Positions 35,744 to 45,124 of a stretch of 64,000 nucleotides of DNA are shown here, piece by piece. Source of the stretch: Microbacterium sp. (lineage in GTDB: Bacteria > Actinomycetota > Actinomycetes > Actinomycetales > Microbacteriaceae); contig NZ_JAPSIY010000003.1 in the NCBI RefSeq assembly GCF_031178445.1, forward strand, positions 153,153 to 217,152, read 5' to 3'. A program made the position numbers and the translations under genes. Positions within the stretch are counted from its first letter, which is position 1, and each line of letters starts with the position of its first letter. The notes beneath the pieces were generated by a model. The model was not told the origin of the DNA. It made no database searches and worked only from the letters and a program-made list of their open reading frames with translations.

Positions 35744-36703
35744 ATGAGTGATGGGGCATGCCTGCTCGACCGGACCGCCGACCTGCGCAGTGATGCAGGG
35801 CTCATCGAGCGGCTGCGGGCCGATCCGGGCACGCGCGCCGTGGTGGTGAGGGAGGGGCGGGTGCGGCTGGAGTCGGACGGGGGATCCGCTGGGGTCGTGC
35901 GGGTGCCTGCCGACGGTGTGGGGGATGCCGACTGGGCGTTGTTGGGGCGCGACAGCGATGGAACCCCTCTGCTGCTCGCATCCGTCACGACGCAGCCTGA
36001 CTCCATAGACGCTGCTCCGGAAGAGAGCTGGTACGGTCTGCGCGACGCCGGCGGCCGGCTGCAGGCGAGCGAACTGGAGCTGTTCGTCACGGCCATCGCC
36101 CTCGGCCGGTGGCTGGCCGATTCGCGGTTCTGCCCCTCCTGCGGCGCCGAACTGGAGCTGCGCCAGTCGGGATGGTCGAGGTGGTGCGCCGCGTGTGAGC
36201 GAGAGCATTTCCCACGCACCGACCCGGCGGTCATCGTCGCAGTGGAGAGCCCCGACGGCGAGCGACTGCTCCTGGGGGCGAACGCCACGTGGCGCGGGAG
36301 CATGTACTCCTGCTTCGCAGGGTTCGTCGAGGCGGGGGAGTCGCTGGAGCGCACCGTGCACCGGGAGCTGTTCGAGGAGGCAGGAGTACGCCTCGACAGC
36401 ATCCGGTACGTGGCCTCGCAACCTTGGCCGTATCCGCGTTCGCTGATGATCGGATTCCGGGCCGTGGCCGTTGACGAGCACACCAGGGCCGACGGTGAGG
36501 AGATCATCGACGTGCGCTGGCTCAGCCGCGAGGAGATCGGCTCCGCGCTTGCGGGCGAGGGGCCCGTCGGCCTGCCGGGAGAGGCGTCCATCTCCCGTCA
36601 GCTGATCCGCGACTGGTACGAGGAACGACCCGCTGGTGCCGCGGACACCGCGCCGGGCGGATCGGCTTCAGTCGCACTCAGCGCGGAGGGAGAGACGACG
36701 TGA
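35744..36703 (+). CDS. nudC: NAD(+) diphosphatase (NADH pyrophosphatase)
   Basis: 319 residues. Zinc ribbon FCPSCGAELEL and WCAACEREHFPR (about 129-150), Nudix box in GFVEAGESLERTVHRELFEE (about 192-211) and the NudC signature SQPWPYPRSLM (about 225). It cleaves NAD(H) to NMN(H) and AMP and in some bacteria removes NAD caps from RNA. ATG at 35744 has AGGGAG upstream. Coupled to the uvrD2-like gene by GTGA overlap, the same arrangement as in Mycobacterium. Confidence 0.96.
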   Translation: MSDGACLLDRTADLRSDAGLIERLRADPGTRAVVVREGRVRLESDGGSAGVVRVPADGVGDADWALLGRDSDGTPLLLASVTTQPDSIDAAPEESWYGLRDAGGRLQASELELFVTAIALGRWLADSRFCPSCGAELELRQSGWSRWCAACEREHFPRTDPAVIVAVESPDGERLLLGANATWRGSMYSCFAGFVEAGESLERTVHRELFEEAGVRLDSIRYVASQPWPYPRSLMIGFRAVAVDEHTRADGEEIIDVRWLSREEIGSALAGEGPVGLPGEASISRQLIRDWYEERPAGAADTAPGGSASVALSAEGETT

Positions 36704-38421
36704 GCGCCTTGGATGCTCTCGACGAACGGCAGCGCGAAGCCGCCTCCATGCTGCGCGGACCTGTTGCTGTGCTCGCCGGTGCCGGCACGGGCAAGACCCG
36801 TGTGATCACCCATCGCATCGCGCACGGCGTTGACACCGGCGCCTACACCCCGTCGCGCGTGATGGCGGTGACCTTCACCGCCAAGGCGGCCGGTGAGCTG
36901 CGCGGACGTCTGCGCGCGCTCGGCGTCGGCGGGGTGTCGGCCCGCACCTTCCACTCGGCGGCGCTGGCTCAGTTGAACTTCTTCTGGCCGACCCTCACCG
37001 GAGACACCGCTCCGAAGATCGTCGACAACAAGGTGCGCCTGCTCGGACAGGCGGCAGACGCTCTGCGGCTGCGGCCGAGCACAGCCACTCTGCGCGACAT
37101 CGCGTCCGAGATCGAATGGCGCAAGGTGTCGATGCTCTCGATCGAGCAGTACGCCGCGCAGGACCGGCCGATCAGCGGCATCCGTCCCGAGCAGCTCGTC
37201 GAGCTGCAGACCGCGTACGAGGCTCTCAAGGACGAGCGTCGCCAGCTCGACTTCGAGGATGTGCTCCTCGCCTGCGCGGGGATGATCGAGGCGGAACCGA
37301 GGGTCGCCGCCGCGGTGCACGAGCAGTACCGGCACTTCACCGTGGACGAGTTCCAGGACGTGTCGCCGTTGCAGAATCGGCTTCTTGAGCTCTGGCTCGG
37401 TGACCGCCGGGATCTGTGCGTGGTGGGTGACGCCAGCCAGACCATCTACTCCTTCGCCGGGGCGCAACAGCGCTACCTGCTGGAGTTCGAGCGGAGGTAC
37501 GCCGACGCCACCGTCGTGCGACTCGAGACGAACTACCGGTCGCTCGCCCCCATCCTGACGGCGGCGAACGCGCTCATGCACGGACGGCCAGGAGCGCTCG
37601 AGCTGGTCCCCGCCCGCGACGGCTTCGGCGCGGACGCGCCGACGGTCACCGCTTACGACAGCGACCGCGACGAAGCGGAAGGCGTGGCCTCGGGGATCGC
37701 GAAGCGGATCTCCGCCGGTGCGTCACCGGCGGAGATCGCCGTGCTGTACCGGTCGCACGCGCAGTCGGCCGCGTTGCAGCAGGCGCTCGCGGAGCGCGGC
37801 ATCGCGACGAGCGTGCTCGGCGGTACGCGCTTCTTCGACATGCCCGAGGTGCGCCAGGCGGTGCTCGGGCTGCGGGGAGCGGCGGTGTCGCCCACGGATG
37901 CCGGATTCCTGCCGAACGTGCGGGATGTGCTGCGCAGCCTCGGCCTGACCGACGAGCCTCCGGCGGCGGGCGGTGCCCAGCGCGACGGCTGGGAGGCGCG
38001 ACGTGCCATCCTGCGCCTGGCTGAGGACGCGCCGGCGGGAACGACACTGCGCCAGTTCGCCGATGACCTCATGGCCCGTGCGAAAGACCAGCACGAGCCC
38101 GAACTGCGCACCGTCACGCTCTCGACCCTGCACGCGGCGAAGGGCCTCGAGTGGCCACACGTGTTCCTGACCGGCTGGGCGGAGGGACTGCTGCCGATCT
38201 CGTATGCGACGACGTTCGAGCAGATCGACGAGGAGCGCCGCCTGGCGTACGTCGGCATCACGCGGGCCGCGCGAACTCTGACGGTGTCGTGGTCGCGGTC
38301 AGCGGGACGCGGGGAGCGCTCGGCGTCGCGCTTCCTCGCCGAGATAGGGACCACGTCTCGCGGCACCGGCATTCTGCGTGATAGCGCACCGAGCGCCAGG
38401 AGCGCCGCCCGTCGAGGCTGA
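36700..38421 (+). CDS. UvrD2-like DNA helicase, no HRDC domain
   Basis: 573 residues of SF1A helicase: AGAGTGKTRVI (26-36), VTFTAKAAGELRGR, HFTVDEFQDVSPLQ (about 215), VGDASQTIYSFAGA, STLHAAKGLEWP and YVGITRAARTL (about 517). Mycobacterial UvrD2 carries an HRDC domain and a tetracysteine C-terminal region; here the protein stops about 50 residues after motif VI and lacks both. The final ~24 residues are basic and overlap a convergent gene on the other strand. Confidence 0.9.
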   Translation: MSALDALDERQREAASMLRGPVAVLAGAGTGKTRVITHRIAHGVDTGAYTPSRVMAVTFTAKAAGELRGRLRALGVGGVSARTFHSAALAQLNFFWPTLTGDTAPKIVDNKVRLLGQAADALRLRPSTATLRDIASEIEWRKVSMLSIEQYAAQDRPISGIRPEQLVELQTAYEALKDERRQLDFEDVLLACAGMIEAEPRVAAAVHEQYRHFTVDEFQDVSPLQNRLLELWLGDRRDLCVVGDASQTIYSFAGAQQRYLLEFERRYADATVVRLETNYRSLAPILTAANALMHGRPGALELVPARDGFGADAPTVTAYDSDRDEAEGVASGIAKRISAGASPAEIAVLYRSHAQSAALQQALAERGIATSVLGGTRFFDMPEVRQAVLGLRGAAVSPTDAGFLPNVRDVLRSLGLTDEPPAAGGAQRDGWEARRAILRLAEDAPAGTTLRQFADDLMARAKDQHEPELRTVTLSTLHAAKGLEWPHVFLTGWAEGLLPISYATTFEQIDEERRLAYVGITRAARTLTVSWSRSAGRGERSASRFLAEIGTTSRGTGILRDSAPSARSAARRG

Positions 38422-39127
38422 CTCGCACCATCAGACCGGCCGCCTGCGTCGGCGTGCGCAGGATGCGGCCGACCAGCTCCGCCGCGCCCGCGATGCGCGT
38501 CGAGGCGATCCGCCCCAGCGATCGGCCGACCAGCTGAGCGTGCAGCATGGGCCAGGCGGGGTCGCGCTCGCGCTCGTGGGCATCGCGGCACGACAGGCAC
38601 GGCGTCTCGCCCGGAATCACGAGGGGGCCGACCGTCGTGGCGTCGCGCTCGAACGCGACCGGAAGGTGGGGCACATCGTCGCGCAGGTATGGGGCCAGCT
38701 GCAGAGCGGCCGCTGCTCCCTCGACCGCGATCACGCCGATCGCCGTCGGATCGCCTCTCGACCCCGACGCCACGCCCTCGTCGAGGAGGGCTTCGCGCAG
38801 GCGCTGCAGAGCGCGATCGTCAGACACGTTCACCCCCTCGACCCATGCCGGTGGCGCGGGCGGTCGGTCGTCGACCAGCACGGGTCGCAGCTCGTCCAGC
38901 AGTCGACGCGCGGCATCGCGGGGAGCACCGACGCCATGGGCGACGACATCGAAGGAGCTCAGCCGGATGCCGCCGGCCAGGCGGCTGAGCAGTGGCTCGA
39001 TCCAGTCCGCGTCGATGCTCACGCGCACGATGCCGTCGATCCCGAACTGCACCGTGCCGGCATCGCGCCATAGTACGGGGTGGCGGGGGTCGAGACGCGT
39101 CAGCGTCGGGGGAGTGAGCGGACTCAT
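38258..39127 (-). CDS. ThiF/TOMM cyclodehydratase-like protein
   Basis: 289 residues. Two Cys pairs, PCLSCRDAHERERDPAWP (Cys177, Cys180) and AECRCRETW (Cys253, Cys255), match the zinc site of E1-like/TOMM cyclodehydratase partner proteins. The central region has an adenylation-fold feel (AIGVIAVEGAAAALQLA) but no clear ATP-binding Gly-rich loop. No precursor peptide, YcaO or dehydrogenase gene lies nearby, so azole peptide synthesis here is unlikely. ATG at 39127 has AGGAGC upstream. The last 164 bases are antisense to uvrD2, and the second Cys pair is encoded inside that overlap. Confidence 0.75.
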   Translation of the reverse strand: MSPLTPPTLTRLDPRHPVLWRDAGTVQFGIDGIVRVSIDADWIEPLLSRLAGGIRLSSFDVVAHGVGAPRDAARRLLDELRPVLVDDRPPAPPAWVEGVNVSDDRALQRLREALLDEGVASGSRGDPTAIGVIAVEGAAAALQLAPYLRDDVPHLPVAFERDATTVGPLVIPGETPCLSCRDAHERERDPAWPMLHAQLVGRSLGRIASTRIAGAAELVGRILRTPTQAAGLMVRVSLDGRRSWRSVRYHAECRCRETWSLSRRGSATPSAPRVPLTATTTPSEFARPA

Positions 39128-39274
39128 GCTCCTGATTGTGTGCGTCCTCTGTCGCGCAGCGGGCTCCCGCGCGATATCTGTGGACAGATGCGCGGTTGCG
39201 GGCGCCGGTGCAGGACGAATTCGAGGTGCAGGGCGAGCGGTGGGCACCGCTCGCCCCCAGCGTCTCTCGGCCGA

Positions 39275-40762
39275 CTAGACCGGACGATCGCCCTCGGGGC
39301 GGTCGTCGGCGCCGTGCTCCGGGTTCTCCGTGCCAGCGGCGTCCGACGTCGGGGCATCAGACGTGCCGAGTTGGGACGCCGTGCCGCCGGACTCGCCCTC
39401 GACGGATTCCTTCTCGTCGGATTCCTTCTCGTCGGAGTCCGTGGTGAAATCGTCACCGGCGAGCAGCCGCTCCAGCGCCTCGTCGAACTCGTCGACCGCG
39501 GGCGCCTCGCCGCGTGCCACCGACTGCAGTCGGTCGATGAGCGCGGCGGGGTCGTCGATGTCGGATGACTGGGGCATGAGGTCCGGATAGTCCCAGAGCG
39601 AGTCGCGGCCGGCGATGCCGACGGCATCCGTCACCGCCTGCCACATCGCCGATGCCTCGCGCAGTCGCCGAGGTCGCAGCTTCAGACCGACCAGCGCCCC
39701 CAGCGCGTCTTCCGCGGGGCCTCCGACGGCGCGGCGCCGTCGCGCCGCCTCAGCCAGACGAGGACCGTCCGGCAGGCGCGCGATCGCCTGCTCGGTCACC
39801 ACGTCCACCCAGCCGTCGATCGTCGCGATCAGATTCTCCAACCGGGTGAGAGCTTCGCGCTGCGCCTCGGTCTGCGCCGGCAGCAGCTCGCCGGCCTCGA
39901 TGGCGGCTCGCAGTTCCTCGGGGTTCGTCGGGTCGAGGCGCGACGCGACGTCCTCGAGCGCATCCACGTCAACGGTCACCCCGCGCGCGAAGTCGGTGAT
40001 CTGCGAGAGCAGATGCAGGTGAAGCCACTTCGCATGCCGATACAGCCGGGCATAGGCGAGCTCGCGCACAGCCAGGTACAGGGCGATCTGATCTTCGGGA
40101 ACCTCCAGGCCCTCACCGAACGCCGCGATGTTCTGCGGGATCACGGCCGCCGTCCCGGCCGGCAGCACGGGGATGCCGACGTCGCCGCCTGAGACCACCT
40201 CGAGCGAGAGCCGGCCGAGGACCTGGCCGAACTGCGCCGCGAAGAGCGAACCGCCCAGGCCGCGCATCAGCTGCCCGGCTCCCTGGACCATGCTCTGCAT
40301 CTCCGGCGGAACCTGTCCCTCGAGTGCCCCGGTGAGAGCGTCGGCGATGCTGGTCGAGACCGGCGAGGCGATCTCCTTCCACACCGGAAGAGTCTTCGAG
40401 ACCCATTCACCGCGGGTCATCGCGGTGGGCGCCGAGCCGAGTGCCGAGAGGGTCGTGGCCTCGCTGAGCCAGAGATCGGCCAGCGAGAACGCGTCGACCA
40501 GCGACGTGCGCGCGCTTTCGGTGATGCCCTGCCCCTCGCGGTTGGCGATGTGCAGCGCCTGGCGCTCGGCGCTCTGCCACGGATCGCCGCCGAAGGCGCC
40601 CTGCAACTGCGACATGAGGGCCGACATCATGCTCGGGTCGAACGAGACCCCTCCCATGCCCGACAACGCCTCGCGCAGCGCCTCCGGATCGACCTGGCCG
40701 CCCGACATCATGCGTCGCAGCAGCTCCTCGAAGTCCTTCGGATCCTGTTCGTCATCTGCCAT
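39275..40762 (-). CDS. Predicted zinc-dependent metalloprotease-like protein (DUF2342)
   Basis: 495 residues. The core has LYLAVRELAYARLYRHAKWL (residues ~225-245), the R-E-x-A-x-x-R-L-x-x-H pattern of this actinobacterial family (Rv3195-like). No canonical HExxH is present, so catalytic status is uncertain. The N-terminus has an acidic low-complexity lead (QDPKDFEELLRRMMSGGQ) and the C-terminus is Ser/Asp/Glu-rich. ATG 40762 has GAGAGGG upstream. Divergent from the PDZ-Lon protease, as in Mycobacterium. Confidence 0.82.
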   Translation of the reverse strand: MADDEQDPKDFEELLRRMMSGGQVDPEALREALSGMGGVSFDPSMMSALMSQLQGAFGGDPWQSAERQALHIANREGQGITESARTSLVDAFSLADLWLSEATTLSALGSAPTAMTRGEWVSKTLPVWKEIASPVSTSIADALTGALEGQVPPEMQSMVQGAGQLMRGLGGSLFAAQFGQVLGRLSLEVVSGGDVGIPVLPAGTAAVIPQNIAAFGEGLEVPEDQIALYLAVRELAYARLYRHAKWLHLHLLSQITDFARGVTVDVDALEDVASRLDPTNPEELRAAIEAGELLPAQTEAQREALTRLENLIATIDGWVDVVTEQAIARLPDGPRLAEAARRRRAVGGPAEDALGALVGLKLRPRRLREASAMWQAVTDAVGIAGRDSLWDYPDLMPQSSDIDDPAALIDRLQSVARGEAPAVDEFDEALERLLAGDDFTTDSDEKESDEKESVEGESGGTASQLGTSDAPTSDAAGTENPEHGADDRPEGDRPV

Positions 40763-40800
40763 GCGATCGCCCTCTCAGCATGCCCGTAGCGTCTGCGTTC

Positions 40801-40807
40801 TACGCTA
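40801..40807. promoter_or_regulatory. Shared divergent -10 element
   Basis: The heptamer TACGCTA reads TACGCT on the plus strand and TAGCGT on the minus strand. It can act as -10 for both the PDZ-Lon gene (leader of about 70 bases) and the metalloprotease-like gene (leader of about 35 bases), so RNA polymerase would compete for one site. Confidence 0.45.
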
Positions 40808-40882
40808 GTCACACGATCCTGTGCCCGTACCGGGTGCGCGCGGATCCCTGTACGCCGCTCGCGAACGCCCGGAGGTCATCCC

Positions 40883-41977
40883 GTGTCCCAACGCCGCAAC
40901 AGTCGCGTCGTCTCCGGGATCATCGCGCTCAGCATCTCGCTCGTGGCGCTGATGGGTCTCACGTTCATCCCCACGCCCTACGTGATCCAGCAGCCGGGGC
41001 CCGTGTACGACACCCTCGGCAACGCGCTCAGCGCCGACGGAGCCGAGGTCCCACTGATCGAGGTCGACGGAGCGCAGGTGTTCCCGACCGGCGGAACCCT
41101 CGATCTCACCACGGTCCAGGTGGTGGGCAATCGGCAGCATCCGCCCACCTGGTTCCAGCTGATGATGGCCTGGCTCGATCGCACCCGCGCAGTCGTGCCG
41201 ATCGACACCGTCTTCCCCGAAGGGGTCACCTCGGACGAGCGCGACCAGCAGAACGCTGCGCTCATGGTCGACTCGCAGCACGAGGCGACCGCGGCGGCGC
41301 TGACCGAGCTCGGCTACGACGTCGGCGCGACCGTCCAGGTCGTCGAAGCTCTCGAGGGCTCGCCCGCCGACGGCGCGCTGGACGCGGGCGACACCATCCT
41401 GGCCATCGACGGTACCGCCGTCGACTCCGCGACCCGCCTGCGCGACGCGATCCAGGAGGCGGAGGGCGACGAGGTCGAACTCACAGTGGTGCGCGGAGGC
41501 GAGACGACGACCGTGTCACTCACGCCGGAGGAGACCGAGGACGCTGCCTGCGAGACCGTCTGGCTGATCGGCATCACCCTCACGACCGATTACGACTTCC
41601 CGATCGACGTCAAGCTGCAGCTCGACAACGTCGGTGGCCCCAGCGCGGGCATGATGTTCGCACTCGGCATCATCGACACGCTGACTCCAGGCGAGCTGAA
41701 CGGCGGTGAGAAGGTCGCCGGCACCGGCACGATAGACGCCGCAGGCGTCGTGGGCCCGATCGGCGGCATCCGCCAGAAGCTGTACGGCGCCAAGGACGCC
41801 GGAGCGGAGTACTTCCTGGCGCCCGCGGACAACTGCGACGAGGTGGTCGGCCACATCCCAGAAGGGCTGCAGGTGTTCCGCACCGAGACGCTCGAGGATT
41901 CGCTCGAGATCCTCGAGGTCATCGCCGAAGACGGCGACACCGCGGACCTCGCGACCTGTTCCGCCTCCACGCGCTGA
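40883..41977 (+). CDS. Membrane-anchored PDZ-Lon (S16) protease
   Basis: 364 residues. An N-terminal membrane helix (about 9-30) is followed by an extracytoplasmic region, a PDZ domain (about 125-210, EALEGSPADGALDAGDTIL) and a Lon-type serine-lysine peptidase domain with GGPSAGMMFALG (Ser about 253) and YGAKDAGAEYF (Lys about 304). Homologues next to UPF0182 are conserved in Actinobacteria. Substrates are unknown. GTG at 40883 has GGAGGTC upstream. Confidence 0.92.
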   Translation: MSQRRNSRVVSGIIALSISLVALMGLTFIPTPYVIQQPGPVYDTLGNALSADGAEVPLIEVDGAQVFPTGGTLDLTTVQVVGNRQHPPTWFQLMMAWLDRTRAVVPIDTVFPEGVTSDERDQQNAALMVDSQHEATAAALTELGYDVGATVQVVEALEGSPADGALDAGDTILAIDGTAVDSATRLRDAIQEAEGDEVELTVVRGGETTTVSLTPEETEDAACETVWLIGITLTTDYDFPIDVKLQLDNVGGPSAGMMFALGIIDTLTPGELNGGEKVAGTGTIDAAGVVGPIGGIRQKLYGAKDAGAEYFLAPADNCDEVVGHIPEGLQVFRTETLEDSLEILEVIAEDGDTADLATCSASTR

Positions 41978-42073
41978 GCGACCGCGCCGGGCCGGACGCC
42001 GGCCGTGGGCACGTCGTTCCGCGCTGAGCGTATCTCGCGGCGCGATCATAGGCCGCCTGCATAGGATGGAACG

Positions 42074-44992
42074 GTGACCACGACCTCAGCGCCGACACCG
42101 GCCACGCCCAGCCCCACACGCCGGATCCTCGCGATCTCTGTGGCCGTCATCGCGGCCATCATCGCGGGCTTCTTCCTCTTCGCCTCGCTGTACACCGAAT
42201 ACCTCTGGTTCGACCAGCTGGAGTTCGCCTCGGTCCTCACGACGCAGTGGATCGCGACGGGGTCGATGTTCCTCATCGGATTCTTCGGCATGGCCGTGCC
42301 GATCTTCGTCTGCATCCAGCTCGCCTACCGGCTGCGCCCGGTATACGTGCGGCTGAGCTCGCAGCTGGACCGCTACCAGGAGGTCATCGAGCCGCTGCGC
42401 CGGCTGGCGATGTGGGGCATGCCGGTGTTCTTCGGCGTGTTCGCCGGTTTCGCGGCCGCAGGCAACTGGAAGGTCGCCTGGCTGTGGGCCAACGGCGTCA
42501 CCACCGACACGCTCGACCCGCAGTTCGGCGTCGACACCGGCTTCTACCTGTTCGCCATGCCGTTCTACTCGGTGCTGCTCGCCTTCGTCTCGGCGGTGCT
42601 GCTGCTGTGCCTGATCATCACCGCGCTGGTGTCGTACCTGTACGGCTCGGTGCGCATCGGCCAGCGCGAACTGCGCATCTCGAAGCCGGCACGCATCCAG
42701 CTCGCGGTGCTCGCCGGTCTCTACCTCGCCGTTCAGGCGGTGAGCCTGTGGCTGGACCGCTACCTCATGCTGGTGCAGGATGAGGGGCGCATCACCGGTG
42801 CCGCGTACACGGGCGCCAACGCGAGCATCCCCGGTCTGGCGATCCTCTCGATCATCGCCGCCGTGGTGGCGCTGCTCTTCTTCGTGACCGCCGTGATCGG
42901 CCGCTGGCGCTTCCCGCTGGCGGCGACCGCGCTGTTCGTCGTCGCCTCGCTCGTGGTGGGCGTCGGCTACCCCTGGGTCGTCACCACCTTCCAGGTGAAC
43001 CCCAACCAGAACGCCTACCAGGCCCCGTACTACGAGCGGAACATCGAGGCGACGAAGGAGGCGTACGGCTTCGCCGACATGGAGGTCACACCCTTCGAGG
43101 CGGAGACCGACACCGAGCCGGGTCAGCTGCGCGAGGACGCCGAGACCACGGCATCCGTGCGCGTCATGGATCCGGCCATCATCGGACCCACCGTCCGGCA
43201 GCTCCAGCAGTACCGGTCCTACTACCAGTTCGCCCCCGAGCTCGACGTCGACCGCTACGAGATCGACGGCGCCATGCAGGACACCGTGGTCTCGGTGCGC
43301 GACCTCGACATGAGCCGCCTCGGTGGCGGCGACAGCTGGAACAACCGCGTCGCGGTGTATACGCACGGCTACGGCCTGGTCGCCCTGGCCGGCAACCAGC
43401 GCACCAGCGACGGCGAGCCCGTGTTCCTGGAACAGGGCATACCGTCGTCGGGCTTCCTCACCGAGAGCGAGAAGTTCGAGCCGCGGGTGTACTTCGGCGA
43501 GTCCTCGCCCGAGTACTCCATCGTCGGCGCCCCGGAGGGCACCGAGCCGGTGGAGATCGACTACCCGCGCGGTCAGGACGGTGCGAGCGACACCAAGACC
43601 ACCTTCGCGGGCGACGGCGGACCGCGCATCGGCAACACCTTCACCAAGCTGCTGTACGCGCTGAAGTTCCAATCCGAGCAGATCCTGTTCTCCGACCTGG
43701 TGAACCCCGAGTCGCAGATCCTCTACGACCGCGAACCGCGTGAGCGCGTGCAGAAGGTGGCGCCGTATCTGACGCTCGACCAGGACCCGTACCCCAGCGT
43801 GGTCGACGGGCGGATCGTGTGGATCGTGGATGGCTTCACCACCAGCTCGGCCTATCCGTACTCGCAGACGGTGAGCATGCAGGAGGCCATCGCCGACTCG
43901 CGCACCCCGGCCTCGGCGGTCGCGTTCGACAACATCAACTACATCCGCAACTCGGTGAAGGCCACTGTCGACGCCTACGACGGCTCGGTCACGCTCTACG
44001 CCTGGGACGAAGAGGACCCGATCCTCCAGGCCTGGCAGAAGGTGTACCCCTCGACGGTCAAGCCGATCAGCGAGATGTCGGGTGAGCTGATGAGCCACGT
44101 CCGCTATCCGACCGACCTGTTCAAGGTCCAGCGCGCCATGCTCGGTGTCTACCACGTCGACAACGTGCGCTCCTTCCAGCAGGAGGACAACCGCTGGCAG
44201 ACCCCGGACGACCCGCGTGCGGAGAACCGATCGCAGCCGCCGTACTACCTGTCGATGCAGATGCCGGGCCAGGAGTCGCCTCGGTTCTCGATGTTCTCCA
44301 CATTCATCCCGGCGTCGCAGCAGGGTGAGTCGCGAGAGGTACTCATGGGCTATCTCGCCGTCGACTCGGACGCCGGTTCCGAAGCGGGCAAGAAGGCAGA
44401 GGGCTACGGCCAGCTGCGGCTGCTCGAGATCGACACCGCCACCACCGTGCCCGGCCCCGGTCAGGTGCAGAACACCTTCGACTCGGACACCGCGATCGCC
44501 GACCAGCTGAACGTGCTGACCCTCGGAAACTCCGAGGTGAAGTACGGCAACCTGCTCACCCTGCCGGTCGGTGGTGGCCTGCTGTACGTGCAGCCCGTGT
44601 TCGTGCAGTCGTCCGAGGGCACCAAGCTGCCGAACCTCCGCAAGGTGCTGGTCGCGTTCGGCGACCGTGTGGCTTTCGAGGACACCCTGACCGAAGCGCT
44701 CGACGTGCTGTTCGGCGGCGACGCGGGCGCAGCGGGTGGAGACGAGAACGTCCAGCCGGAACCCGGGGAGGGCGAGGGCGAAGGCGAGGGCGAGACCCCG
44801 CCCGACGAGGGCGGAGTGGAGACCCCGGGTGATGCCGAGATGCAGGCTCTCGCCGAGGCGAGGGACGCGCTCGCCGCCCGCGACGCCGCGCTCAAGGCCG
44901 GTGACCTCGAGAAGTTCGCCGTCGAGGACAAGAAGCTCACCGCGGCGATCGAGAAGCTGCTGGAGCTGCAGGAGCCTCCCGCTGGGGAGTGA
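42074..44992 (+). CDS. UPF0182 family membrane protein
   Basis: 972 residues. Seven N-terminal membrane helices (to about residue 310) with SLYTEYLWFDQLEFASVL near the start, then a large extracytoplasmic domain and an acidic repeat EGEGEGEGETPPDEGG near residue 900, ending in a charged helix. This is the conserved UPF0182 (COG1615) architecture; function is unknown. TAGGAT ends six bases before the GTG. A strong terminator follows. Confidence 0.95.
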   Translation: MTTTSAPTPATPSPTRRILAISVAVIAAIIAGFFLFASLYTEYLWFDQLEFASVLTTQWIATGSMFLIGFFGMAVPIFVCIQLAYRLRPVYVRLSSQLDRYQEVIEPLRRLAMWGMPVFFGVFAGFAAAGNWKVAWLWANGVTTDTLDPQFGVDTGFYLFAMPFYSVLLAFVSAVLLLCLIITALVSYLYGSVRIGQRELRISKPARIQLAVLAGLYLAVQAVSLWLDRYLMLVQDEGRITGAAYTGANASIPGLAILSIIAAVVALLFFVTAVIGRWRFPLAATALFVVASLVVGVGYPWVVTTFQVNPNQNAYQAPYYERNIEATKEAYGFADMEVTPFEAETDTEPGQLREDAETTASVRVMDPAIIGPTVRQLQQYRSYYQFAPELDVDRYEIDGAMQDTVVSVRDLDMSRLGGGDSWNNRVAVYTHGYGLVALAGNQRTSDGEPVFLEQGIPSSGFLTESEKFEPRVYFGESSPEYSIVGAPEGTEPVEIDYPRGQDGASDTKTTFAGDGGPRIGNTFTKLLYALKFQSEQILFSDLVNPESQILYDREPRERVQKVAPYLTLDQDPYPSVVDGRIVWIVDGFTTSSAYPYSQTVSMQEAIADSRTPASAVAFDNINYIRNSVKATVDAYDGSVTLYAWDEEDPILQAWQKVYPSTVKPISEMSGELMSHVRYPTDLFKVQRAMLGVYHVDNVRSFQQEDNRWQTPDDPRAENRSQPPYYLSMQMPGQESPRFSMFSTFIPASQQGESREVLMGYLAVDSDAGSEAGKKAEGYGQLRLLEIDTATTVPGPGQVQNTFDSDTAIADQLNVLTLGNSEVKYGNLLTLPVGGGLLYVQPVFVQSSEGTKLPNLRKVLVAFGDRVAFEDTLTEALDVLFGGDAGAAGGDENVQPEPGEGEGEGEGETPPDEGGVETPGDAEMQALAEARDALAARDAALKAGDLEKFAVEDKKLTAAIEKLLELQEPPAGE

Positions 44993-44999
44993 TCCGACC

Positions 45000-45044
45000 G
45001 ATCCGAATGAGGGCGCCCCCGCCGGGGGCGCCCTCATTCGGATC
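45000..45044. terminator. Terminator after UPF0182
   Basis: A perfect 21-bp stem (45000-45020 with 45024-45044) with loop GCC, seven bases after the UPF0182 stop. GC-rich lower stem, no U-tract. Confidence 0.9.
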
Positions 45045-45124
45045 ATCCGGCTGCGAGCCCCTGGTGCAGGCGGCCTGCGACGCGCAGAATGAGATCATCG
45101 ACTCAGTCAGAGGAGGTGGCCGAC

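Noticed and set aside
38258..41977. RiPP/TOMM biosynthetic cluster
   Set aside because: Only one cyclodehydratase-like gene is present; no precursor, YcaO, dehydrogenase or transporter nearby.
42086..45046. 986-codon minus-strand frame opposite UPF0182
   Set aside because: His/Val/Arg-rich low-information sequence typical of antisense in high-GC DNA; the plus strand encodes a conserved family.
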